Shown here piece after piece: positions 1-11,639 of a stretch of 64,000 bases of DNA. The DNA lies in the NCBI GenBank assembly GCA_025266875.1, contig JALLLT010000010.1, positions 558,001 through 622,000 on the forward strand. Reading direction: 5' to 3'. Under the pieces are notes generated by a model. It had not been told where the DNA came from. It searched no databases and saw only the letters and a list, made by a program, of their open reading frames with translations. Position numbers and translations under genes: made by a program. Numbering within the stretch: the stretch's first letter is position 1; each line of letters begins with the position of its first letter. Source of the DNA: Fennellomyces sp. T-0311 (Eukaryota > Mucoromycota > Mucoromycetes > Mucorales > Lichtheimiaceae).

Positions 1-401
1 CCTTGACGATTAAAGTTGAGAGCATTGTCGTTTTTAACGGGAATCAATAGAGAAGCCAGTTTGTTTTCTGCTTATTGAAGAAGTTGTCCATGATGTTTTT
101 GTGCTTTAAAATTGGCTTTAGTTCATCGATGAAGCATACCAGTCGCTTTTGTGTAACCGCTGGAAGTTTATGTAGTCGTCGACTTCGAAACCCAGCTCAC
201 TGCCAACCATGTATACACTTGTACAATGTATTCGTGCGTGCCTAATAAGTAATCCTGATGAATTTATTCTATGCATAGGTAAATATGACAGATTACATGC
301 GATAGGTTGTCAGCGATGTATAAGCTGTTATGTACAAGGACTGCGCGAAAAAGTGAAGGGAGGAATTAATGATTAGCTCGCAAGAGTATAATAACCTGAT
401 A
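1..401. other. left-edge stretch without a recognisable gene
   Basis: No open frame or spliced coding pattern that I recognise. It lies downstream of the minus-strand small ORF at 402-710 and may hold its 3' flank. Confidence 0.4.
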
Positions 402-710
402 TCATCGACAAGAGATATTTCCACCGGCTGCTCTGCCTTCCGTTATCTTCTCTTGCAATTCTAACGCTTTTGTTTTCAAAAACTTCATCGTATTGTTCAG
501 TTCAATAACTTGTTGATGGGGAGATAGGTTTGCCGAAATAAGCGTTTGGACCAAATTTTCAAGCCACCCAACGGAAGTAATCAGCTCGTTCTCCAGTTTT
601 GCTATAGAGCTTCGTATTATTTGGTTTTTTCTGAATATTCTTCCCGGGTGTGCTTCAGTTTCATTAATATCGGCAGGCTGTTCAGTGTACACTTCGTGGT
701 CTTGATGCAT
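402..710 (-). CDS. small coiled-coil protein of unknown function
   Basis: A single-exon 102-residue frame starts at ATG 710 and reads leftwards. The middle and C-terminal part (about residues 28-90) is rich in heptad-like Leu/Ile with charged residues and looks helical; no signal peptide or membrane segment is seen. It is divergent to the F-box gene at 989, with a 278-bp gap that would hold both promoters. The helix-loop-helix layout is faintly like small Mediator subunits such as Med9, but no diagnostic motif supports a name. A short spliced extension cannot be excluded. Confidence 0.45.
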   Translation of the reverse strand: MHQDHEVYTEQPADINETEAHPGRIFRKNQIIRSSIAKLENELITSVGWLENLVQTLISANLSPHQQVIELNNTMKFLKTKALELQEKITEGRAAGGNISCR

Positions 711-944
711 TGTCAGGTAGATTGGATTTGAGCAAGAAACTTGAGTGAAGACTTGCGGCTTGTGCGTTCGAGGACTATATTTGCAACAGAAGGTGTATTT
801 CTGGAAGTTGTTATGACCAGGCGTAGGAACTAACAGCTTAGTGGATAGCGATGAGTTATCTGGTTTTATTGATGTGTGCTAGGCTTGCTATTTTAATCAA
901 GCAGCAAGCTTCCATTTCTGGCAATGCGCCGCCCATATGAAAAG

Positions 945-953
945 CATAAAAAG
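945..953 (+). promoter_or_regulatory. TATA-like element of the F-box gene
   Basis: The string cataaaaag lies 36 bp before the ATG at 989. The same string and its surroundings are kept in front of the paralogue at 26826, so the core promoter was duplicated together with the gene. Function is inferred from position only. Confidence 0.3.
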
Positions 954-988
954 CCCACTAAAGTGACCCTCTTTTTCGTCAAAACACC

Positions 989-3757
989 ATGACAGCTCTG
1001 GAATCACTTCGCCATCAGTGTCTCAAGGAACTGAAAGTCCAGCCACTTCAAGACTTGTGGAAAGGTGCCAAGGACTCATTCGATTCGCATCACTACCTTG
1101 ACGCCGTCCAAGATCTGACTACTGCGGTCGATGAGATCGAGCAAAACGTGTTGGCTGTCACTTTGCTAAAGCGTGCGGTGGCGTACAGCTGCCAGGGCAA
1201 CTTCGAAGCTGGTATCAAGGACGCATACAAGGTTATGAAACTAGCGCCGAGTCTCTTTGAAGGCTATTTCTGTGCTGGAAGCCTGCTGCACCTCACAGGT
1301 GACTACAGGAATGCCCAGGCTGTCTACACAGAAGGCATTAGCGCTGTCTCTGGCCAGTGCTCAGAGTATGAGCAGCTCATTCGAGCCAAACGAGCCGTGG
1401 AGGATCATATTCGTGAAGCAAACACCGCCCTTTTCAAGAAGCTTCCGTATGAACTGCTGGCCCATATCTTTGGTGACCTGCTCTCTTTCAACGATCAACT
1501 CCAGTGTATGTTTACCTGTCATGCATGGCAAGACTTTTTTTTAGAGGACCTCCCACGAGTGTCGCGCCAGATTGTTCTGGGTAATATGCCAAAAAGTTTC
1601 ATGGGTCGACTCGCCCAGACCGTGAATACAAATCACCGAGAGGATCTTCCAATAAGAGGCCATCAAACATACCAAGTGTCAATACTACCTGAAACCCGTA
1701 ATTCAATATTAGAACATGCACTGTATCTTTTGTCACAAGATAGCTGGCGTGGTCGCATTCGTTGCCTAGGTAAACTTTTAAGCTCGGATTGGAAAAAGAT
1801 AAAAAGACTGACAGAAGGATCCATAGACATATACGCTGAGTTACATTTTGTTCCAGAAGCAACGCCTATGCTTGATAGATTATTGAAGCAAAACAGTGAA
1901 AATTTAAAACGATTGACTAGATGCAACATCATCGACCCGGAGGTTGCCGTGCATGCGCTGAACATGTGCGCAAAGCTGTCACATTTGGTAATTACCAAGT
2001 ATCATTCCTCGCTTGTAAGCGACACTTCCACCATTATTACGCATCATGGAATGATAATTACAAATAGTAGTCATCCATCACTCCGAAACGTCGTAAACAT
2101 CAGTGGACAGCGTGGACGTATGCTGGCTACAGTGAACGCCAATGGAGGACACAATACATTGGCAATGAGCGCGAACCCGAACCGACCGGGGGAACCACAA
2201 AGGGCAATGGTTCGACATCAAACGGTTTTAGTGGAGCAATATTTGCCTACGATGCAACAGCAAAGGGCTCTGATGCAACAGCAAATGGCTCTGATGGAGC
2301 AGCAAAGGGCTATGGCGTTGCGACAGAGAGATCTGTATCAGCAGTCGAAGCTAAACAATTATCCACGAACCCGTCATACGATGCTGAAGCGGTTGGAACT
2401 AGTCTCCATGCATACGCAAGGCTTTCTTGAGTACAACATCTGGGAGCAGATACCAAACCTGCAGCACCTTTCCATCAAGAACCCACTTGATAGCGCAGGT
2501 CATTTACAGTCCATCGCACAAAGTATTGGTAAATACTGTTTGAAGTTGAAAACGTTTCAGTATGGGACTGGCTGGAAGAATACGTTCCGCAACAAAAATG
2601 GTGTTACGTCGGTTATGGAAGAGCCACAAGAGCAAGAAGAAAGTATTCGAGAGATCATCGTGCGAGCTCCCCCTCATAAATACAGTATAAGTAATATGAA
2701 CAATGCCATGATCATACCAAGTTTGCTTTCGGAAAGCAGAAACTACAGTTCACTAACCATGTTGGTTTTACAAATGGAGGCACTGGGAGCAACCGAGCTT
2801 CAAACTCTGACAAATTTGTGTTTGCCGCGTCTCAAAGAGCTTCAATTACACCAGTATTACTATGGAGAGTCTTACAAAATCCGACCAGAGCACTTTGCAG
2901 CCATATCAAGAAACTTTTCGGCGCTCGAAAAGATTGTCCTGAACAATATACAGTCAACCGACGAAGCAGTATTTGAGCTAAGAAACGCTAGACAACTGCG
3001 GCGCGCTCATTTAAGGGTTGTCGATGTACCCGATCTGGACACTGGATTTACTCCCCAAAGAAATATTCCATTGAACCAAGAACCCATCCAATTCCTTGCT
3101 GAGGCTCGACATGCCGGAATGCTGCGTCCCGACCCACAACCTCCTGCCGGGATTTTTCGAGGTACTGCCGCCCGAGGACCTTTGCCATTTGAGCTCGCTC
3201 GTAATCCTTATCTGGAACGCTATTACGATACAAGTTTGAATGTTTATACAAAGTTCATCAACAGCTTTACCATGCTTAGAGAGGTTTCCCTTTGTGGACC
3301 CACAGTTCAAGATGCCGATCTTTATTCTTTGGTGATGAATAACCGCAATTTATCGACGGTTAACCTTATTTACTGCAGTTCAATTACAAGTAACGGTGTA
3401 TGCTCAGCCTTCAATTACCATGGAGACGGCATATCCCCTTCGCGCCCCTCAACTATCCATCAAATTACCTTGGTCAATATGGAGATAACTACAGTGATTG
3501 TGGTGTCGAGTTTAGCGAAGATACCAAGTTTGAGAAGGCTGACAATGATAGGATGCACACATCAAGACAGTGAAGATACCATCAGCGTTGGTCTGAAGTA
3601 TGGTCTGCCTCGCAAGACTACCCTGGAGGTGTATTGTTTGCATAATTTGACGGCACCTGAGGGTGCCTGGTATGAATGTGTACCAGGCCAGCAATCTGCA
3701 ACAAAGCGACCTGTACCCAACCTACCTATCATAAAGCATATTATCGATTTTCTTTAA
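989..3757 (+). CDS. TPR/F-box/leucine-rich-repeat protein, intact copy
   Basis: An uninterrupted 922-residue frame. Residues about 15-135 form TPR-like helices. About residues 148-195 form an F-box, with the core LPYELLAHIFGDLLSF, a Cys and a Trp at the usual places. The rest is an irregular LRR/RNI-type region split by a Gln/Met-rich insert near residues 415-450. By family knowledge this layout (S. pombe Pof3-like) is a substrate receptor of an SCF ubiquitin ligase: the F-box binds Skp1 and the LRRs select the target, which cannot be named here. A broken paralogue lies at 26826-29532. The first 300 or so residues are about 97% identical between the copies; the LRR half is far more diverged. 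Confidence 0.85.
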   Translation: MTALESLRHQCLKELKVQPLQDLWKGAKDSFDSHHYLDAVQDLTTAVDEIEQNVLAVTLLKRAVAYSCQGNFEAGIKDAYKVMKLAPSLFEGYFCAGSLLHLTGDYRNAQAVYTEGISAVSGQCSEYEQLIRAKRAVEDHIREANTALFKKLPYELLAHIFGDLLSFNDQLQCMFTCHAWQDFFLEDLPRVSRQIVLGNMPKSFMGRLAQTVNTNHREDLPIRGHQTYQVSILPETRNSILEHALYLLSQDSWRGRIRCLGKLLSSDWKKIKRLTEGSIDIYAELHFVPEATPMLDRLLKQNSENLKRLTRCNIIDPEVAVHALNMCAKLSHLVITKYHSSLVSDTSTIITHHGMIITNSSHPSLRNVVNISGQRGRMLATVNANGGHNTLAMSANPNRPGEPQRAMVRHQTVLVEQYLPTMQQQRALMQQQMALMEQQRAMALRQRDLYQQSKLNNYPRTRHTMLKRLELVSMHTQGFLEYNIWEQIPNLQHLSIKNPLDSAGHLQSIAQSIGKYCLKLKTFQYGTGWKNTFRNKNGVTSVMEEPQEQEESIREIIVRAPPHKYSISNMNNAMIIPSLLSESRNYSSLTMLVLQMEALGATELQTLTNLCLPRLKELQLHQYYYGESYKIRPEHFAAISRNFSALEKIVLNNIQSTDEAVFELRNARQLRRAHLRVVDVPDLDTGFTPQRNIPLNQEPIQFLAEARHAGMLRPDPQPPAGIFRGTAARGPLPFELARNPYLERYYDTSLNVYTKFINSFTMLREVSLCGPTVQDADLYSLVMNNRNLSTVNLIYCSSITSNGVCSAFNYHGDGISPSRPSTIHQITLVNMEITTVIVVSSLAKIPSLRRLTMIGCTHQDSEDTISVGLKYGLPRKTTLEVYCLHNLTAPEGAWYECVPGQQSATKRPVPNLPIIKHIIDFL
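2249..2345 (+). repeat. Gln/Met-rich 21-bp tandem repeat inside the F-box gene
   Basis: About four imperfect 21-bp units encode seven-residue blocks of the type MQQQRAL, MQQQMAL and MEQQRAM, followed by a diverged fourth block. The paralogue at 26826 keeps a diverged glutamine-rich segment at the matching place. The repeat interrupts the LRR region and is probably a flexible or coiled insert. Confidence 0.6.
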
Positions 3758-3952
3758 TCTCATATCCGGATACAAAGAGATAACGGAACATCAATCCCCA
3801 CCTTATCACCCAATATGCCTAATAGTACTTCGAAACTGATAAGACTATTTTTGTTGCATTTCAAATGGCTTAAAGTAAAAACTTATGCTCAAATGTATTT
3901 AAAATTTCATGATCATATGGAAAGGAAAAATAGCTTTCCCGATATCCATTCT

Positions 3953-4760
3953 CTAGCGACTCTTGTTGTAATAATAGAGGTCAGGTTCCCTGCCTTGACG
4001 TTTGATCTTTTCTAGCGTAGTAATTTTCACAAACACGCTAAGACGCTGTTCTGTAATACCAACACAATTACTGATCCATATTTCCTTAAAAGCACATCTT
4101 CGTGCATCTGATGGGAAGTACTCGAGCAATTGTCGAAGTATTCCATGTAACTGGCCCGAGTTAAATGTCACTATTCGAAGGTCCCTAAAGCAGGTAAAAG
4201 GTATGAAAATCACCTGCTCATAACGCATCCATACATTCGATAATGATATCATCCAAAGCTGAACATGATTGGAACAGTGCCGATACATGATCTATTATAG
4301 CACGGCCAATGAAACTGATGTTCATAAACGAAATACGGAGCGACTTTAGCTGGGAAAATGTTCCGTATACCACAGAATTCCAATACCTCAGCTCCATTGT
4401 TTCCATGGCCCTGTTATCTATATCGAGACTACATACTTGAAGCGTACCCTTGTGCTGCCCCCATGTTGGTGTGTATTAGGTTTGTAGTTCGATAACCCCG
4501 TCATACGAAACAAATATCAATCCTTTTAATCCACACCACAGCTGTCAATGCTTGGTGTCTCTTCGTAAACTCTCCACCAGTGATTAAAAGGAGATTCAAA
4601 AGTACTAGGTTTGTCGAGTTGTAAATAGTGCTTTGTAGCAAGGTCAACAATGACCGGTTGGGCAAATGATATAATGAGGGACCATAGATGGCGTCGATGA
4701 GGAATATGCTGCTGTAAAACACAAGTATCGCTATATACCCTCGGATCATGTCTTCAGCTC
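3953..4760 (-). pseudogene. decayed F-box/LRR-type gene, antisense to its neighbour
   Basis: On the minus strand, three frame-shifted pieces (about 4749-4501, 4406-4218 and 4288-3953) read like consecutive leucine-rich repeats, with Leu/Ile-spaced strings such as LKSLRISFMNISFIG and FKEIWISNCVGITEQRLS. They lie in different frames with stops between them, so no intact protein is possible. Similar LRR-like scraps continue up to about 5500. The pattern resembles the C-terminal half of the F-box/LRR proteins at 989 and 26826, so I read it as a third, inverted and dead member of the family. Confidence 0.5.
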
Positions 4761-5728
4761 CTCTAATTCTACATGCATCACCGACGTCTGAGATGACTGA
4801 TAATAAAATTTAGATCCTTCAAGTTGCTGCATATCGATAGAGCAGTATCGAGAGTAGCGTATAGTCTGCATTTCCAACTTGACAAATTTCATGAAGATTG
4901 AGCTCCATTGTTTGTTCTCCATGTATTAACATACGGTGAAGTTGAGTTTTCGAAAGGTGATCCGCTGTTTATGTCAATCTCTGTCTCGGATAATCATCAG
5001 TAGAACTTGTAAATTGTCAGCACTGCTATTACACACCGGGGCATATCCTTCGTTATGCAAGGGAGAGGCCTAATACCTTTAGGAGCAGGTCTATTACCTC
5101 CCATAACATAAAAAAATAACTTTTGAACTATCCTTCGTTATCATCTTCACGATTACGTACTTGATTTTGTTGTTTTAATAATCCCTTAATGTCAGGCACT
5201 TCTACATCGCCGCATACCAACACTAAAAGCTGAAATGTGCGCTTCCGAGTTGGCTATATTTGGCACATTCTTTTCAAAATGGGTCTCTAACTGGCAATGC
5301 GATACACAGAACATATTAGGATGCCCAACAGTCATACTTAGACTGACGGTAGGCAATGTGAACAAGGCCGTCCCGTTCGAGTATCTCTATTCGGGAGAGC
5401 ATCCTTGACCGAAGCCAGTAAAGGTCAGGATTCTCCCCCGAGTGAATCCCTCATATCGATTGTGTTATAACGACCTCGATAGCTTTGAGCCTGTAATATA
5501 ATCTCAGACTGTCATTCGTTCAAGTTCTTCAACCCATGGTATACGTATAAGTACAAGTACATCATTAACTTCTTTATAAACCTTTGGTTACCCTGTCAAT
5601 TTGGGGCAAGTCTATCTAACCTCTCAATTCCTATATCGCTGATGTGATTGGCCAGGCTTTCCAGTCAGTCTTCAATTTTTTTTCGGTTGCATAATAGTTA
5701 AGTATTCACGTCTTTCACGAACACTACC
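4761..5728. other. decayed sequence between the LRR relic and the TTLL12-like gene
   Basis: Minus-strand translation shows scattered LRR-like fragments with many stops up to about 5500, and nothing clear after that. It probably holds the older 5' part of the same relic plus the promoter of the TTLL12-like gene. Confidence 0.35.
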
Positions 5729-8351
5729 ATGTCCTCGGCGTTTGAGGCTTTTGTAACAGTTCACCAGTATCAGCTGGCAGCAATTCCCGAAGATTTGTGG
5801 CTGGTTTGTAACTAATTGACTCTTCTTTGAATCCGGTTCTAAGTCGCGTCTTAACGCGTTTGATTTAGCCACTGTTTATGAAGCTCGGTGAAGATTATCT
5901 CGATGCAGGTAAAAGTTCTCATTTACTACGAAGCGATTGTAACAATATTAATTTTATTGGTGTTAGGCAATTACGTGGAATTACATTACGGAGATCCTCT
6001 TGAGGGTTACTCTCTTCATGTCAAAGGCGATCAGTCCCTAAGCAAGCACGGGTTTGTGTCCATGGCAATTTTGACCGAAGACGTATTACTTATTGGGGAA
6101 CAGTGAAATCTTTCTTGTGGATCATGCATGGACCACACAACCAGATAGCGCTCATAAAGAACTCGAGAACAATCCCAATTTGCTTGAACGGTTAGAGAAT
6201 TTGATGGATATCGAAAAAGAAGAATTCCAAGAAGAAAGCGATGAAGAAGAGTTGGAACATGATGCCGAAGCCATCGATACAGTTGCAAAGCAAGCAAATG
6301 TCAGTCACGAGGTGGCACGCCAGGCATTGGAAGCTGAAAAATACGAAGTAGTGAATGCGATCATGGTGAGTATGCGCGCTCGCCCATTAAAAGTACATGC
6401 TAATTTTTTTTTTAAAAAGCGATTGACAATCGATGAAGATTTTAAGAGAGAATCTGAACGCTTGCAAGACCAAGTTCTTGGTCAGCTTATCGGTAAGATT
6501 CATTCTTTTTCACTATAAATATTGTGTCCTAATTTGCGTGGATAGCTAGTGGAAAGGCACAGGAAAAGGAAGAGAAGGAGAATAAGGAAAAGGAGGAGCG
6601 TCGCAAGAAGCGCCATGCTGAATGGGTCAAGAATCGAGTGGATAACGTATGCGACAAAATGTGGTCGTATTTGCAAACATACTCGTATTCCATTCTCAAG
6701 CAAGATGGTCAACCCGAGACGCAGACGGCGTGGTATGTCAATGATGAAGTTGGATCGGCATTATGTCATTCTGTGGATCCGAACGTGATTTGTGTTCCCT
6801 TCATCTTTTCTCGCGGCGCAAGTGGTATGATTCCATATACAGTCATGTTCCCTATCAAAGATATTGCAGCTGGTGAAATTATGACTTGTGATCTCATCCC
6901 CAAGACGCTTGAACGCCCGCTCGACAAGGCTGCTTATCTGTTGGCTTACGAAAATCGCATTTTGCCGGGCCAGGAAGGTGCCTCGAAAGATGACATCAAA
7001 GCACTTGCCAAGGTTGGTATTTCCCCTTGCTGAACAGTATTCGTGAACTTAACGTGCCATTATAGGAATTCCGCGATAAGCTAGCAAAGAAAAACTATCA
7101 GCCATCTATTTCTTTACCAGCCAAGGGTACATATCAACGAAAAGATGGTCAACTGTACGTCTATTCTACTACTGAATTCGTCCGCAATAACTTGTCATTG
7201 CCCAATGTCAAGTTGACGGACACACGCGAGAAAGCCGACATCATTTGGAGCAGCCAGGATTTTCTCGATTGGGATTCGCTTAAAGCTGGACAAATGATCA
7301 ACCAGTTCCGTTACGAAAACTGTTTGACCCAAAAGCAAAAATTCACAGAATTGGTCCAGTAAGTGATCTTTTATGGGAATGGATAAGCGTTTGGTTGCTG
7401 ATATAGGATAAACCACAGAAAGACATATGGATCTCCTGCGTGGATGCCAGATACTTATAACATGAGTAACCAATTGGCTGAATTTACAGGCGACTATCTC
7501 GACAACGATGAGTCGCATGAGACAAACCTTTGGGTCACCAAACCATGGAACTTTGCCCGTGGCCTTGAGATATCTGTCGGCCGATATTTGCCAAAAATAA
7601 TCCGACAACACGATTCGCCTACCCCAAAGATCGCGCAACGCTACCTCATCAAGCCCTGCCTATACAACAACAAAAAGTTCGACCTGCGATACATTGTTCT
7701 TGTTACCTCCGATGGCACTGTCAATGTATACAAGATGTTTTGGATTCGTCTGGCAAACAAAAAGTACAACTTAGGTAATCTTTTCTCTCTCTGGATATTC
7801 TATGGTACGTAGTGATACGAATGAATTTATTTTTGTAGATAATCTGGATGACTATGAAGCTCAGTTTACCGTCATGAACTACTCAAACTTCCCGATGACA
7901 CAACTGGACCACAAGAGCTTTATCCACAATATGGAAAAGCAGCACTCAATCGATTGGTGCAAAGTACAAAGCGATATCAATGCGGCTATTAAAGGTATGA
8001 CTAAAGATGGCATATTATTGCGCCTGGATAACGCTGTTTGCTCTACTAGATGTCTTTATGGCGGCCGCATCCGAGAAGCAGCCATTAGGATTGATTGGCA
8101 GCGAAAATACACCCTACGAGTCGTTTGGAATGTACGGTGTCGATGTGATGCTTGATAATAACTACCAGCCAATTATCCTTGAGGTTAACTTTTCCCCAGA
8201 TTGCACTCGCGCCTGTCAGGTAAGCTAATGGAGTTGATATAAAAAGTTGACTTGCTAATTCGGCTTTCAGTACGACCCGCAATTCGTGAACAACCTTTTA
8301 CTAGCAACTTTGGATGATAAGAAGGGGTTAGAAGCGTTCAATGTATTATAA
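5729..8351 (+). CDS. TTLL12: TTLL12-like tubulin-tyrosine-ligase-family protein
   Basis: Eleven exons can be traced: 5729-5803, 5869-5908, 5967-6051, 6104-6365, 6420-6492, 6546-7012, 7066-7358, 7407-7774, 7839-7994, 8050-8219 and 8271-8351. They give 689 codons in frame, all introns GT-AG. The protein follows animal TTLL12 end to end: the FLVDHAWT block, a WYVNDEVGSA block, KPWNFARGLE, FDLRYIVLV, the DNLDDYEAQFTVMNY block, and a C-terminal LEVNFSPDCTRAC metal/ATP-site-like motif. A Lys/Glu-rich linker near residues 180-200 is extra. In animals TTLL12 has a SET-like N-terminal part and a TTL domain, and is reported to act on histone and tubulin modification without clear ligase activity; the same is inferred here. 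A decayed copy of its last exon lies at 13.97 kb. Confidence 0.92.
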
Positions 8352-9290
8352 AATCAACTTTATACAGAATAAATACTGGGAGTGATAAATGTTGGTAATA
8401 TATGAACGGATGTGTTATGTAGTGTATGGCGAAGTGTGTGGTCCTTGCTTTCGCAGAGAAGCAAATCTAAGCCAAATGCCAGTTAAGTATGGGTTCGCCT
8501 TATAGCATTGATCCAGCACAATATGATAATTACCGGATCGATAATGTAAGGTACACTGTAAATCTGTGCAGAAGAAAGCACAGGTATTAGCAAGAGTAAG
8601 AGCGATGCCTTAAGAGTATATTCTGGCTTTGCGGTGGCGGGACCAAGCTCATATAGTTGAAGACAATATCAGCCTGATAGACTACACGGCCCAGGCAACC
8701 ACACACTGACAGCAGCATGTTACCACCTGGGCGGCGCATCTGTCGTGGCAAGGATAGCCACGCAGTCTACACAGGACTGAGTCGAGCAGGCTAAGCACTT
8801 GATTTACAAAGTCCTTCATCAAGCGGCTAGCCATTGTCGCCTTTTTATCGGCCCAGCTCGATCCTCCACGGTGACATGGTTCCCTAATCAATAAATAACA
8901 ATGAGTAAAGAAGCATAATTTACTTTATATTACAAATGCACCTGGTTAAGTCAATCGAAAGCAAGCTTTGCTTTCCACCACCCGAGGCCCTATTCAACAT
9001 CAAAAATTGCGTCAGAGCTCATCTGTCCTTACAGACATGGCCTCTGCATCTGAAGACCTTGGGTACCTCATCCGCGTCCATCCAAACTAACGTTCCCTTA
9101 TACTTAAAAAGAGTTTCAAACCATTGCCTTGTTTAATACTTGGGTTAAGAAGAACCCCAACCAACACGCCACCTTCATCACCAATCGCAAGTATCACTAC
9201 AAATAACTTTGATGGTTAAAAGTGGTTACAGCGGTTAAAAAGCTCATGTTTAACCACTTCAAAAAATTATTCACCAAAATTCATCAAAAA
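8352..9290. other. region without a supported gene after the TTLL12-like gene
   Basis: The first 90 bp are the 3' flank, part of which is repeated at 14.2 kb. A 69-codon minus-strand frame at 8682-8891 shows no recognisable motif. The rest looks like decayed mobile-element DNA leading into the LINE fragment. Confidence 0.35.
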
Positions 9291-9681
9291 TTATTTGCAG
9301 TGATAAGTGTTGAAGAAGTGAGATAAGTGGAGGGGAGTGTTTGATACTTGTAGAGTTTGCCAGATAACTTGTCGATCCATCACATCGTACGCAGAATGGA
9401 TATCTAAGAGGGCGAGTATTGGTGTTTGGCTGTGGATTTTGGTATAGATATTGCAGATTCCATCTAAGCACAGTGTTTGGTCGAAAGTGCTACGTTGGGG
9501 ACGGAACCCGCCTTGTGCGATATCGAGTAGTACTGCTGAGCTGACTAGTGATTGTAAGTAGTATACCATGGTTCTTCTGAGGACATTTGTTCAGCTGATT
9601 GTGGTGAGAGAAAAGTAGATCGAGAAAAACAGTAAGTATTGTGAGAATCGAATATGCCTTTATTATGTTAACGGTTCTCAA
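9291..9681 (-). mobile_element. LINE reverse-transcriptase fragment
   Basis: A minus-strand frame (9291-9569) carries RT hallmarks: a QGGFRPQRSTFDQ block followed by PILALLDIHSAYDVMDR, where the LDI.SAYD pattern is RT motif A of non-LTR retrotransposons. Both ends are missing and no endonuclease or catalytic YADD box is visible. A further 63-codon frame in the same direction reaches 9681. A LINE 3' fragment at 52.3 kb could be from the same family. Confidence 0.75.
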
Positions 9682-9870
9682 TATTTATATTGCTCGAGAT
9701 AAAACTCATAATCAAATAGCCGTAGTCGGGAGGATGCCATATCGTATAGTCGACACGGCGAGGTTTCTAGACTTCTTGGAAGATCTAGTCATGCCGGAAG
9801 GGCGTCAATGTATCATTCAGGTACCGTCATACGCTTACCCGGTAGTGCTGACTAGCTAGGACCTTGGAGA

Positions 9871-11614
9871 TCACGTTATCCCTTCCAGGCTTGAAGCCGA
9901 TTTCGAACGTTTCATGCATGTCGGAGTTTTTTTCGGACTTTCTGCATTATTCTGAGGGCTAATGCGTTTTGCGCGTTCAGTAGGTGGTAAACTGGTTCCT
10001 AACCATTCCCAGTGCTTGGTGATAGTACGAAGTTCGGTGAATTGTTCATATGGCTCCCATTTATCGTCCTTAGGCTTATAGCCTCTCCATCGGACTTCAT
10101 ACAAATACTGACCATTTCGATCTATTTTATACTTCACGATATTTTCGACTTCGTAGGTTTGATCGGCAGATATGATTCATTCTGCTACATGAGCTTAAGG
10201 TGCGATAGTGGTATGCTGATGAGGATAATTTCTCCTTGTTCATCTTTTAATACGTATGAACATCTTTGGTCTTGTGTACTACGGTGTAGGGTCCTTCGTA
10301 ATCTGGGAAGAGTTTACCCCTTTTATCCCTTACGCGTTTCATGACGTATTTATCCAGGGGGAATTCAACAAGCAGGTGTTTTTTGTCAAACTTTCCTCTT
10401 TGCTTGTTCATTAACGCTTCAACTCGTTCAGCAAGCGCAGGGTAAACAACTTCGGGCGTGTACTCGATTCTTTCCAACAAGTCTTTTCTGCTCATTCGCG
10501 GTAGTACCTCGGCATCTCGGTAGTCCTCAAAGTTATTTATCTTCCTGGCGAGCATCAGCGAGAAGGGCGCGGTGTCAGTGCGTTTCAATACTTTTGCGCT
10601 TATCGACAGCTGAACACTCGGTACGAATAGATCCCAATTTTTGTGGACACCTTTTGCACGTTTTTTGATTGCGCGCATTAATGTTTGTACGGTTCTTTCA
10701 GCAGCACCATTTGCTCTGGGGTGATAGGGACTCACGAGCCTATGCTCAATATTGCTGGCTCTTGCGAATCGCTTCATGAGGCCGTCAACGAATTCGGTGC
10801 CATTATTTGAGGTAAGTATGGTAGGAAACACGAAGGTCATGAATACCTGGACTAGTTCATTCACAATTATGTGCGACTGTTTGTCCGGTATGGGCCTTCG
10901 TACTACGAATCGTGCGCATATATCGATCATGACTAAGATCGATTGGCCAATGGTCTCCAGGTAAATAAGCTCTAACTGCTTTAAGTGGGTGATACCCTTT
11001 CTTCGCAATATTGAATTTCTGACATTCTTTGCAGGATTTTACGACTTCTACGGCGCCATCCTTTATCGATGTCCAATGTAGTCCATTTCTATGGACTACC
11101 TTTACGATGGCGTCAGCGCCAAAGTAGCCAAATAGGTGAGCTTTTTCAAGGATATCTTTTCTTTCTTCTTTTGGAGGCTCCATCGTTTCGTTCTGGTTTT
11201 CACTGCGCGGCGAGCTAATCCCTTACGCGGTGTTTTTCTTTCGTTAAGGAATGTGTATGGCTGAGTATCACCCCCTTCCAGCGACCGATCTTCGTTGAAG
11301 AGGCGCGACAGATTATCGGCCAGGATATTCTCTATACCAGGCAAGTAGATGACTTCAAAGTCGTAGGCCATAAGGATGTCCTAATAGTTTACCATAAGTG
11401 CATTATCATCCTTTAGTGTACTGATATAGGAGAGAGCTTTGTGATCGCATTGAGCTTTCAAGTTGGAGCAGGCCCAGATGAATTTGTGGAATTTCGTCAG
11501 TCCAGAAAGAAGTGAGGTCAACTCGCGGCGGGTGACACTATGGTTTTTTTCCGACTTTGTCAAGGAACGTGCCATGGACGCAATAATGATCTTACAACAA
11601 GAGCAAAAGCTCAT
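9871..11614 (-). mobile_element. Ty3/Gypsy chromovirus relic: RNase H, integrase, chromodomain
   Basis: Reading leftwards on the minus strand: RNase H C-terminal half (11614-11102) ending in the FEVIYLPGIENILADNLSRL type block; integrase zinc-binding region with KSCKECQKF (about 11183-10980); integrase core and tail (11008-10247) with HPRANGAAERTVQTL; and a chromodomain (10137-9871) with YEVRWRGYKPKDDKWEPYEQF-like sequence. This is the order of a chromodomain-bearing Gypsy element. Gag, protease and RT are missing. The frame has an in-window TAG near 11380 and at least two frame changes. The second catalytic Asp of the integrase is Asn (TSNNGTEF). No LTRs were seen. The element is dead. Confidence 0.88.
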
Positions 11615-11639
11615 CGAATAAGGAAGGCGACAAGGCCAT

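Noticed and set aside
402..710. assignment of the small coiled-coil ORF as Mediator subunit Med9
   Set aside because: Only a general helical pattern agrees; no diagnostic residues can be pointed to.
2249..2345. short tandem repeat considered as a CRISPR-like or satellite array
   Set aside because: The units are in frame, vary at codon level and encode a Gln/Met-rich heptad; it is an ordinary coding repeat.
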